From the NCBI RefSeq assembly GCF_029873635.1, contig NC_080423.1, positions 100,502,991 through 100,566,990 of the forward strand: 64,000 nucleotides of DNA, given 5' to 3'. The stretch comes from Malania oleifera. Its lineage: Eukaryota; Streptophyta; Magnoliopsida; Santalales; Ximeniaceae. The position numbers and the translations under genes are program-made. The notes beneath the pieces are model-generated. The model searched no databases, was not told where the DNA came from, and saw only the letters and a program-made list of their open reading frames with translations. Shown here in pieces: positions 54,270 to 64,000 of this stretch. The stretch's first letter is position 1. Each line of letters starts with the position of its first letter.

Positions 54270-57026
54270 TTTTTTTTTTAGCAAAAGAAGGTACTTAGAA
54301 AGAAAAAAAGGTACAATGTGTGGGGACAAGGAGTCCGCCATATAAAAACACCCAAAGGAAAAAAGAAAACAAGAAAACAGAAGATCCCAAAATAAAACTA
54401 CACAAAATTAACCAAGATACCCCCTTTCAAACCCTTTCCATATTAATTTACCAAAGTCTTCAAATTCACTAATTCCCTTTAACCCTTCATTTTTCGACTT
54501 TTGCCACCATCCAAACACACTTCATCTCCACCAATATCACTCAGATTTAAATCCATTTTATCCAGAAGATTTTGAGATTCTAACTCATCCTTCAGAATCT
54601 CCCCCACTGGTGTAGGGAAAACTCCATCCCTGCATTGAAACTTATTCACCAATCCATCATTTAACAAGTAGAAACTCCCTCCAAACCTTCCAATGGGGTT
54701 GGATGGACATATGATAAATCCCCTATTTCATCGCAAGAATCAGAAACGTACCCATATTGTTCTCGAATCTCATCCAACAACAACCCTCCACCACAATCAA
54801 AATCACTAATATCACCACTTTCTAAATCTGAAAAATCCTCCCATTTCTTTAACAGCTTAACTTTCTAGTCCCATTACTAGATCCGACATTCTTCTTAGCA
54901 TGAGATACTTTTGCAATACTCCTTAGTAACTTTGCCATTGACTTGCCAGAATTTTCTCTCTTATTTACAAACATCTTCTTCATTTCAGTACCCAAACAAG
55001 CCATTTTCCCATGACGAGCATAAACCTTATTACCTTCAAATTTATCAATACAAAGACGACAATCATCAGATTTCTAGCCCAACTCTGCTTCTTATTTTAT
55101 TTTATTTTATTTTTTATCTTTTTCACACCACCTTCTAATATGTCTCCGAAACTGGACACAATTTTATCACCAAAATCTTGATTTGATTTGCTAGCATCCT
55201 AGGCTTCCTCCGACTCTTGGTCAGTTCGATTCATACTTCTAATAAGTGGAAGCTGAATAATATTTCTAACAACTAGAGGGTGAATAAAAATTCCATTACC
55301 AGAGGGCATAGCTTCCTCCTTCCCTGTACTCGTCTTCTAAGATGTAGGCATGGTTTTAAATCACAGTAACGGGTAGCATAACGTAATGGTAATGGGTGTA
55401 ACAACAAGCGGGAGTAGCATATGTTACATAACGGGAAGTGGGTGTAACGGCCGTGAAATTTTTTTGAAGCATGCACAACCTTGTGCATATTAGCGTACTT
55501 GCATTTTCTTAAGCTTCTAGCCCTTCTTAGAAAGAGTTTTAGTGTATTTTGGATTCTTTAGTTCAAGTAACTAAGTTATTTGGTAAGGGCAACAAGTTTA
55601 CATTTGTTTTAAACTAACATTGATAAAAAAATTACGTGTACGTGCATATTTATACTTCTCATTGTTCTTATCTGTGATAAATTCTTATGTGTTCTAAATT
55701 AATTAATAAAACAAAATACATTATACACTCCATTAATCTATTAGACACATAAGACATACGAATAATACAAATATAAAATAGCTAGAAAAGAAAGAAGGTT
55801 GAAGTTTAAAAATATATAACATAAATATCACATTACTAATATCATCAAAATAAAATATTTTCCTAACAAGTTAGTATTTTCAAATTGTTAATTAGTGCAT
55901 CTCTTGTGAGTATTTAAAGAAATAGTAAATTTTGTATCATTGTAATCTTCATTATAATCTTTTCCCCCTCTCGCCACATGGTATCTTGAGAATGATTTAT
56001 GAAAGAGAGGGAAAAAGTGAGAAGAAAAAGTAAAAAATAAAATAATTTTTTTGGTGTAACAGTCATGTAGCAGTTACGCAACGGCTGTAGCGGCCTTTAC
56101 GTAATGGTCACGGTCAGTAACAGCAGCTACAGCCGGGATTTTTATTCCCACTGATTTCATGGTGTGTAATGGTATCAGTAACCCAAAAAACCGTAATGTA
56201 ACGGCTTATGTAACGATTGCGGCCATTATTTAAAACCATGGATGTAGGAGCACATTTTGGGCCTGCCCATTATCCAAAACCAACATAGCAGTACTTGGGT
56301 CCCTAATTTCTGTATCAAGGGTCTAATTACCACCAAAACCCTTACGCCGGAAGCCCATCTGAGGGGAGCCTCCCTTTGGTCCAAACTGAAGCCCAAATCA
56401 ACCTTTCCTAAACCTTGAGCCTATTCAAATAATTGGCACAAATTATTTAAAAAAGAAATATCTCCTTTTTCAATTACTTGAGCCAGATTCAAGATGAGAA
56501 GCATGCAGCCCAACCCAATTCTCTTCACAGCTTCCTTCTCTTCACGGTTTCCGCCTTCCAACACCCCCTGACCCCACGATCTGTGTCATGAAGAGTTATC
56601 TGCACATACACTCCCAGTATCCTCAAAAAAATCCTCAGCAATCTCGCAGAAAACACATGAAAATCCGTCATCCATTGCCTTTTTCACCCCCAGGAACAAA
56701 AACTGAAAACTTCTTCCCTTTCCACATTCTTCCATCTAATCGACATCCAGAGCTTTGTGATACCCATTTAAACAGATCGAAAACCCCTTTGCATGCAAAA
56801 GAAAACAGACATCCCATCAGCAAACCAAACCACAGCCTCTTTGGAAAACCTAACCCACCAGTTCCAAGAGACATTGTTCTTGACCACAAGAAAGGACGAG
56901 AGCTCCCCCACCCTGTCTAATTGCAGATCAAAAGATTTTCCTTTGGTCTGGATTGATCAATTCAACATCTGCTACTGCAAGAAATTCCATAACTTTGAAT
57001 GCATGAGGGGGAGAAAGGAACATTTC

Positions 57027-57065
<39 letters not shown>

Positions 57066-57070
57066 TGAAA
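54270..57070 (-). pseudogene. LINE ORF1-type remnant split by a hAT element
   Basis: Reading leftwards: (CT)n at about 57032-57062, then WFADGMSVFF-like text (56668-56920 region: RLWFGLLMGCLFSFACKGVF in a shifted frame), GGSPQMGF and NGQAQN near 56250-56400, interruption by the hAT element 55349-56240, and an acidic segment (LKDELESQNLLDKMDLNLSD at 54479-54667). A T-run at 54270-54279 is a candidate poly(A) end. ORF2 is absent. It is homologous to 47042-48240. Confidence 0.55.
55349..56240. mobile_element. hAT-type non-autonomous element, TSD GATGTAGG
   Basis: 892 bp with ends CATGGTTTTAAATCACAGT and TTATTTAAAACCATG and exact 8-bp flanks GATGTAGG (55341-55348 and 56241-56248). Subterminal regions are rich in GTAACGG/CCGTTAC-like words; the centre is AT-rich and non-coding. 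The CATGGTTTTAAAT end resembles the CATGGTCTTAAAT end of the pair at 45219-46582, so these are probably related families. Confidence 0.92.
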
Positions 57071-57392
57071 CATAGTATTTCTGCCTAGAAAGGGTTCAAA
57101 AATTACTTGCAGCTCAGATGTCCACTTTATTATACCCATATTGTGAAATCTCAGATGTGCATGGCCTGAGAGGGTACATGAGAGAAAACAAGAGAAATGA
57201 AAGGCGGCAACCCCAAGAAAGGAGGGAGTGGAATGCACCACCGACCATGTTAAAATCACAATCTGGACCATAGGATTGCCTGATCTTATCCTCCTACATA
57301 AAATAAAAAACTTTTCAGATTGCATTAGGTTAATAATATCCTGCAAAAAATTATACTTGTAAATCGTGATGCTTTTTCTAAGTTGCTTGGCA

Positions 57393-57830
57393 AGGTTTTA
57401 AGTAGAGGCTGTGACCATCACTATTATCTAAAAGATTTTTGGGGTCCCAACACTGTTATACACCACTATAGCAGTGGGAATAAACCTCATGGCCAGAGTG
57501 GCTGCTACAGCCATTACAGGACTATAACAACAAATTTTTTTATACATTTTCTTCTCATTTTCTCTTATTTGCATTTCATAAATCTATCAAAATCAACTAT
57601 GTGAAGAAGGGAAGGAGAATATTATAATGAGGTTGATAACAATAAAGACTTATTTATTTTTCATATTATTCACAAGAGATCATCAATTAACAATTTGATA
57701 TGAACAGTGTTTCTTTGGAAAATATTATTTATTTTGATAATATTAGCATTTTGATATTTCTTTTCCATATTGTTCTTTAACTTTCTTTCCTTTTTTTTCT
57801 TGTTCAAGTTGTTAGCAACTTATTCTTTAA
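57393..57830. mobile_element. Diverged, partial copy of the 55349-56240 hAT family
   Basis: It begins CAAGGTTTTAAGTAGAGGC near 57393, and 57540-57830 matches the reverse complement of about 55780-56040 (tttcttctcattttctctta, ttcacaagagatcatcaatt, attttgataatattagcatt). The second terminus and target duplication were not found, so it is truncated. Confidence 0.6.
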
Positions 57831-57918
57831 TGATAAATTTTATGATTATAAAATTGTAATTTTACAGCTTAGATTATACAATATATCTTGTCCGTCTAAG
57901 TGCATTAGGTTTTTAGTA

Positions 57919-59858
57919 CTTTTTTTTGTTTATATCAAAAGAAGATGAATTTATTAGAACAGAAAGACTATACAAAAAGGAGAATGAGAGATCCCATTCA
58001 ACAAAAGGAAGGGAAAAAAAGCACAAATAAAAATAAATCAAGAAACAACAATCATAGTAACAAAGCAAGCCAATCCAATTGGAAATCAGAAAACCTCACT
58101 CCTTTAAAGCAACAAGCACTCCAAAGCGAGGCAAAATAATGAATCTTCTTCCATAACAAAGATAAATTCAGCTTTTCCCCGTAAGCATAAGGGCATTTCG
58201 TTCCAGCCATAAATCCCAGAACTGCAAAAATCGCACAAGTCCACAGAGCATGTGCATCATCTGTTTTAGCCAAAACCAGAAAATAAACAGACTAACAGGT
58301 CCTCCACTGACTCCTGACAAACCCAACTTTCTCCCAAAAGACCAAAAAGCTTATTCCATATATTCCAAGCAAAAAGTACAGTAGCAGATGAGGCGCTGTT
58401 TCAGAACTTTCAAGATACAGAGAGCAGACATCAAGATTCAGGAGAAAGTGCCTTTGAAGATCTCCTAGTCTGCAACAGATTGTTGGTGTAAACTCTAGTA
58501 AGAACAATCAAAGCAATTTCCTAATCATGTTTTTCCAATCTTCCCATTAGTCAACCTGCAAAAAAATTTTGAATTACAATCACCCTCTTTGCCCATTTAA
58601 ATTTAGTCTTTTGCCATCCAACTCCTCACTTCCTTAAAAACAAATCCTCCTACTCATTTTTTAAGGAGACCCATTGAGCCTCCTCACTCGCCAAAAAACT
58701 AACACCTTCCCTTTTCTATCTAAAAAATCTAAGTCACCCAAAATGGCAGCCTTCTTGATTGTTATATCCCCAAAAATCTCCCTGCTCCAATTCTTCAGTG
58801 TCTCTTTAAGACACTTAAGCTTCCTGACAAACCTAAAGGTCTTAAACCCTTCCGAACCCCTCTCCAAATCCTTACTCCAAGAATCTCTAACAAAAGAAGA
58901 AAAAGAATCATGATCAAGCCATATATTCTCAAACTGAAAAGGGGAAAGACCGCACTTCACTTTACAAGGTTTCAAAAAGACAGGAAAAAGACAAAGCTAG
59001 ACAAAAATAACTCATTCTCTCATTCACTACAAAACTAAAACTGTCTAACCAACTAGCAAAAGCCCTCTCCCCAGTCCCCACCCACAAACCAAGAGAAAAA
59101 TGAACCAGAGTCTCTAATGAATCTGTCAAAATTCTGTATACCCGAAGAGAACCTCCCTCCCTCTTTTCTCTCCCTTGGAAAGTAACAACATTAAAATCAC
59201 CATCTATGAAATCAAAAAACCGCATATAAATCTTCGAAGAAAGAGGACTGAAAAATGGGTCTCGGAGGACCATAAATATACGTGAGCCATTATTGGCCTC
59301 TTCCTTTTATATCTACCAAAACCAGAAGGGAGAAGAACTGATCAAGGCTATCAATTTTGGAAATAGACCAGGTATCCCAAAATACAAAAATGCTCCCAGA
59401 CGTCACCTGAAAGAAATAAACTCCCAGTACTTACACTAACCCTCCTAAACACACTTCACCAACCCCCATCTACATTCTCTAATTCAGTTTCTTGAAGAAA
59501 CACTAAATCAGGAGATTTTCTACGCAGCACTTCCCAAATCAAAACCTCTTCCTAATATTCCTTGAAAGCCTAGCACACCTAATGGAGCTTTATCTTCCCT
59601 CTTACCTTCCCCTATACAACCCCCCCGCCCCACCCAAAAAAATGAAAAAAAAAATTGAAGAGGCTTACTTTTTTGAGTGCGTTTTGAATTTTTTTCATCT
59701 TATAAGTTCTAGGACTAATCCCCACCTTCACCTCATGGCCTAAGGGACTCACTAGCTTTAAACCATATCCTCTTGGAGTTTTTGTGGGTCTCTTTTGTCC
59801 CTCTCACCCCAAAAAGGGCTAATGGCAATGACAACTCTGTCATTGGACTCCTCCCTAT
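57919..59858 (-). pseudogene. LINE ORF2 remnant: endonuclease and zf-RVT end, RT deleted
   Basis: From right to left: the endonuclease start at about 59330-59580 (reading CFFKKLN, VFWDTWSISKIDSLDQFFS in one frame), a GDFNVVTFQGREKREGGSLR block (58962-59273; GDFNVV is the APE-type catalytic motif), linker CGLSPFQFENIWLDHDSFSS and NWSREIFGDITIKKAAILGD (58661-58975), then directly the zf-RVT part (58292-58507) and tail (LWTCAIFAVLGFMAGTKCPY, 58052-58273). RT is missing. A T8 run near 57920 is the poly(A) end. Copia E inserted at 59858. Confidence 0.85.
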
Positions 59859-60026
59859 TGAATAAATGGGCAAACTCGAAGACCTAATTACAATGATAGG
59901 TCTCTCCCTCTATTTATAATATTTGTCAAAGTGAGTACCAATGACCATAATACCCCTACTAAGATTTACTTGTTAACATAACACTAACACATTAACAATG
60001 CTAAATGACTAAGAAAACCATCAACA
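59859..60026 (-). repeat. Copia E 3' LTR
   Basis: 168 bp; the core ataggtctctccctctattt is shared with B and C. The flanking 5 bp on the left is CCTAT; its partner is outside the window. Confidence 0.85.
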
Positions 60027-60146
60027 CTCACCATCATGCTGGAGCATATATATCATATGTGCCTAACTTGTTACAAATGAATTTAACATGAGCAGTGAGC
60101 ACCCTCAAGGCTTTAGTAAATAAATCAGCAAGCTGCAAATCAAACT

Positions 60147-63100
60147 TCACATGAGTGATGTTAACGAGCTTTTGCACAAGTTTCTCTCAAACAAAGTGGC
60201 AATTAACTTCAATGTGTTTTGTTGGCCCATGGAAGACCCAGTTGGAGGCAATATGAATGGCAGCTTGATTATCAAAACATCAGCACCATAGACTGAGAAT
60301 GAAAACCCAGTTCTTCCAACATGTTCCTCATCCAAACAAGTTCACATGTAGTGTGAGCCATGACCCTATACTCTGACTCAACACTTGACCTAGTTAACAT
60401 AGTTTGTTCCTTACTCCTCCAAGAAACCAAGTTTCCACCAAAAAAGATACAGGACCTGGTTATGGATCTTTTGTTGGAAGGTGACCCGGCCCAATCTACA
60501 TCAGTATATCCCTGAATGTAGTGTGACCTCGATCCTAATATAAGAGACCTCCCCCAGCTGCACCTTTGAGATGTCCCAAAAAGTGAATTACTGCATCCCA
60601 GTGACTTGTTCTCTAAGAATCAAGAAACTGACTTATAACACTTGTTGTGAAAAATATATTCGACTGAGTGACCATGAAATAATTTAGCCTTCCAACAAGT
60701 CGTCGATATCGTCCTAGGTTAGGCAACAATCCCATATCTGGCACTAGCTTACTGTTAGAATCCATAGGTGTATCAACAAGCCTGAATCCCAACAATCCAT
60801 TCTCATTTAAAAGATCAAGAACATGCTTCCTTTGTAACATGACAGTTTTTATATGAGATCTCAATACTTCTATACCCAAGAAGTACATCAATGGTCCCAG
60901 ATCATCTATGTGAAACTTATTCTGTAGGAAATGCTTTAGGCTCTGGATACCTTGATCATCATCAACGGTAATCACAATATCAACCACATACACAATAAGA
61001 AGAATCCTTCCAGATGGAGTGTGACGATAATATTGGCAATTGCACATAGTTGAAGACTTGAAGCCTAAAATCAAGAACTACAACACTAAAGCGACCAAAC
61101 CATGCTTTGGGAGACTATTTTAAACCATATAGTGACTTCTTAAGCCAACACACTAAGCTTGACTCCTCTTTAGCAATAAACTCAGGTGGCTGTTCCATAT
61201 AGACCTCCTCTTTAAAGCATTCTTCACGTCTAATTGGTGTAGAGGCCAATAACAAGTGGTGGATAAGGAGATGAACAAACGTTATGAGGCAAGTTTGGCC
61301 ACAAGGGAAATTGTGTTTGAATAGTCCAAGTCATGCTCCTGAGTATATCCCTTAACAACAAGGCGGGCCTTCAATCGAGCCATGAAACCATTTGATTGAC
61401 CTTCACAGTGTACACCTAACAACAACCAACCACAGACTTATCATAAGGAAGGTGCACCAATTCATAAGTATCATTATCTTGTAGAGCATGCATCTCTTCT
61501 ATCATTGCATTCCTCCACCTATAATGGGGCAAGGCTTCAAAAATAGACTTTGAAAGAGAAATAGAGGACAGGGTACTTACAAAACACTAGTATTGAGGGT
61601 GATAAAAGATCATAAGAAAAAAATTAGAGATTGGATATTGGGTACAAGTGTGTTTACCTTTTTGAACAGTAATAAGAGGATCAACCACTTATGGAAGGGG
61701 ATCATCCGACAAGGGAACTAGAGGCATAGAAGTGGAAGCTAGAGGACCCCCTCCTCCCTTGAATATCGTGTGTACACTTACAAATTGGGACAATCCAAAA
61801 GACTAGAACTCAAACTAGATGAAGATGTTGGAAATGGATGAAAGAAATGAGTTAAGAATAGCAACGCTAGGCAAAGGAAGAGACTTATCAAGGTCAACAG
61901 AACTCAAGGAATCAGAAGAGTATGGTATAGACACAAAAAGGTGACATCAGTATAGACAAAGAATCGATGTATAGTGGGGCTATAACATCAATATCTTTTT
62001 TGAATATAGGAATACCCAGAAAAATACATTTGATAGCACGAAGATCCAATTTATCCCTTCCTAGATTTAACTGATGGACAAAGGACACAACCAAATATAT
62101 GACGAAGAAGGGAGAGCAAAGGAGCCTTAGGGAAGATAATTGAACATGTGATTTTACCACCAAGGACAGAAGATGGCATTTTGTTGATGAGAGAGCAAGC
62201 GGTGAGCACAACATCACTCCAAAAATTTTTGGGGACATTCATTTGTTACAATAGGGTTCAAGTGACTTCAAGTATATGTCTATTTTTTCGCACCACAACT
62301 CCATTTTTTTGTGGTGTGTGGGCACAAGATGATTGATGGATCATGCCAAAGTTAGTCATTTAGGTAGTGAATTGACTACTAAAGTACTCTTTCACATTAT
62401 CATGACAAAGTATCCGAACTAGCATATCAAACGGAGCCCTTAATTGAGATAGAAGACAAAAAAATATTAAACAACTCAGAAAGATCTTTCAATAAATACA
62501 ACCAAATAATTCTAGAGTAGTCAACAACAAATGTAACAAAGTATCGAAACCCCAACTTTGACATAACACAACTAGGACCCCAAACATCGGAATGGACTAA
62601 CATAAAAGGGCTAATGACTCTTTTATTGACTTAGGATGCAAAGGAAACATGATGATGATTTCCTAATTGACAATATTCACAATCAAGGTTAGAAACGGAA
62701 CTAAAGTAGGAAACTAGCTATTTTAACTTGTCTAATGATGGATGACCAATGCGACAATGGATTTGATGTGGTATGGCAGCAGCACGACAGGCAACAAGAG
62801 AAGAGAGTGACTTAAAGTAGTAAGTCCACCAATATCACATCTTGTGCCAATCTTCTTCCTCATCTTCAGATCCCGAATAAAGAAAAAGAATCAGGAAAGG
62901 AAGGTTACAAAGCAATTTAGTGACTTAGTAATTTACTATCAGACATAAGATTAAAGGGGAATTTAGGAATGTAGAGAAACAAAGAAAGAGAGATGTTGGC
63001 AGTAGGATTTACTGTTCCTATTCCCTTAGCAACAGCAGTCGGATCCATTAGCAAGGGTAACTTGAGGTAGATTTGGAGAATCCTGGAGAGTAGAAAAGAG

Positions 63101-63290
63101 GAAGTTAGTGACACCTATCATATGGTTAGTAGCAGCAAAGACAATAACCCAGGGACTAGAGGGAGAGATATCGGATGACATACAGACGGTATGGTTACTT
63201 TTTTGGGATGTCTAATACCGTAGGAACCTTGAACACTCCTTTGAGATAGCTACAGTACATTGTTCACTCAAACAAGTAACTGATGAGTGA
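60147..63290 (-). pseudogene. Copia E polyprotein remnant (gag core deleted)
   Basis: RNase H remnants at 60147-60550; RT at 60613-61074 ([20 protein letters not shown]: the YVDD motif is changed to YVVD; FHIDDLGPLMYFLGIEVLRS); integrase C-terminal pieces at 61912-62242 (VPKNFWSDVVLTACSLINKM, RDKLDLRAIKCIFLG). The post-protease segment is at 62917-63114. At 63230-63290 the spacer (SVTCLSEQCTVAISKECSRF) is joined directly to the gag start region, exactly as in Copia C. Confidence 0.85.
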
Positions 63291-64000
63291 GACACTTTTG
63301 GGATTTGGGAACTCCAACCCAACACACATACAAACTTGATAGAGAATCAGATAAAAAATACACAGAAGACAACATGTTTTCAAATTCACCAACTCAATCC
63401 CAACATACAAACCTTCGACAACTGATGCAAACCACAAGACCACAATGTACGGATCAAAACCACAGCAAATACCACTGTTTCAGGCCCAATAAACTCAATG
63501 AACCTTGACAAACAGCTCCGAGAAGCATCAGACAACCATTCCTCGGATGTTGCACACAAGCAACTAAAAAAGGTGAGATCTTCGGACAAAAACATCACAA
63601 AAAACTTCAATAATATATTTATAGAGGAATTCGAGCAATGCTGGATGAATTCAGGCCAGAAACATGCCTGAAATTATCTTCATGCACTGGCACATGGAGT
63701 AAGCCCTGGCAGCCTTTGACCGGAGCATAAGGGCATGTGGGGGACTGTCGGGAGATGGGATTCAGTGGGGGGCAGATTGGCAGTGTCTGTGGGTGACTAT
63801 GATGTTTTTGCAATATCTATAGTGGATTTTGTGTTCCTGAACTGGCAATGTTGCCCAGGAATTTTCTGGCTACTGCTCTGGCTTCCGGCAGCTGCTGGCT
63901 GTTTTTTTAGGGCTATAGTGTTGCTGTAAATTCTTCTATGATGGTAGACATGCCGTGGATTTAAGGTTTTAGGCTCTGGTTTTAATGGTGGCTGTGACAG
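63291..64000 (-). other. Copia E untranslated leader
   Basis: Leader sequence between gag start and 5' LTR. 63840-64000 matches the Copia C leader at 32150-32290 (gctgctggctg, atggtagacatg, ttttaggct). Open frames here are chance. Confidence 0.65.

Larger units (their letters stand above)
59859..64000 (-). mobile_element. Copia element E, 5' end beyond the window
   Basis: The 3' LTR is 59859-60026 (TGAATAAATGGG to ACCATCAACA), followed by a decayed polypurine tract. The coding remnant and leader continue to the window edge; the 5' LTR is not included. LTR and coding sequence match elements B and C. It is inserted into the LINE at 59858. Confidence 0.9.

Noticed and set aside
57240..57346. 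Minus-strand frame with RSGNP that could be the RSH1 exon upstream of w1
   Set aside because: Only a five-residue resemblance to the RSH1 linker is present. Following codons do not continue the expected sequence, and no fitting acceptor-donor pair was found.

Overview
The window is nuclear DNA of a flowering plant with a repeat-rich genome, most likely a eudicot; the species cannot be fixed from the sequence. It is AT-rich, has GT-AG introns, and is dominated by plant-type LTR retrotransposons (mostly Ty1/Copia), LINE remnants, hAT- and CACTA-type DNA transposons, TRIMs and microsatellites. There is no operon structure, CRISPR array, tRNA or rRNA gene.

One host gene is clear. It is the 3' half of a chloroplast-type RelA/SpoT homologue (RSH1) on the minus strand. 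Ten exons between 54146 and 10680 join with correct splice sites and phases into one open frame of 494 codons plus a stop. They cover the synthetase-like domain, the conserved [13 protein letters not shown] block, a [10 protein letters not shown] block and a C-terminal TGS domain. The N-terminal exons (transit peptide and HD hydrolase domain) are not in the window and must lie right of 64000. The gene therefore spans more than 53 kb, with introns of about 6.8, 11.8 and 18.9 kb filled by transposons.

Layout: 1-7818 lies downstream of RSH1 and holds a CACTA-type end with a palindromic subterminal array (5780-6986), possible transposon exons (1512-3101), and the 3' end of a Copia element (6987-7818). 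7819-10679 is AT-rich DNA with degenerate direct repeats. RSH1 exons and small introns occupy 10680-13386, with a SINE at 12649-12782. The next intron (13387-20148) holds a complete TRIM (13622-13918, TSD GAAAC), a TRIM solo LTR, a LINE tail and a solo LTR (16205-18062, TSD TTTTC). Intron 20752-32548 is a nested stack: Copia C (21151-32454) contains a TRIM (24715-25026) and Copia D (25259-32023, TSD GATGA), and D contains a 2.25 kb solo LTR (27054-29303, TSD AAGGC). Intron 32616-34702 holds a LINE. Intron 34837-53712 holds Copia F (36423-41532, TSD CCATC) inside a LINE, a Copia fragment G broken by two mutually nested hAT elements (TSDs TATACGAT and GATACACA), a LINE ORF1 piece, and complete Copia B (48427-53511, TSD AAACT). 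Right of exon w1 are LINE pieces, a hAT element (55349-56240, TSD GATGTAGG) and the 3' part of Copia E, which runs off the window.

The most useful observations are the extreme intron expansion of RSH1, the reconstructable insertion order, a shared gag deletion in Copia C and E (D has an independent gag loss), and the A-B-A'-B' double inverted repeat made by one hAT copy inserted backwards into another. Almost every retroelement open frame is broken; the main exception is a 528-codon integrase frame in Copia D.
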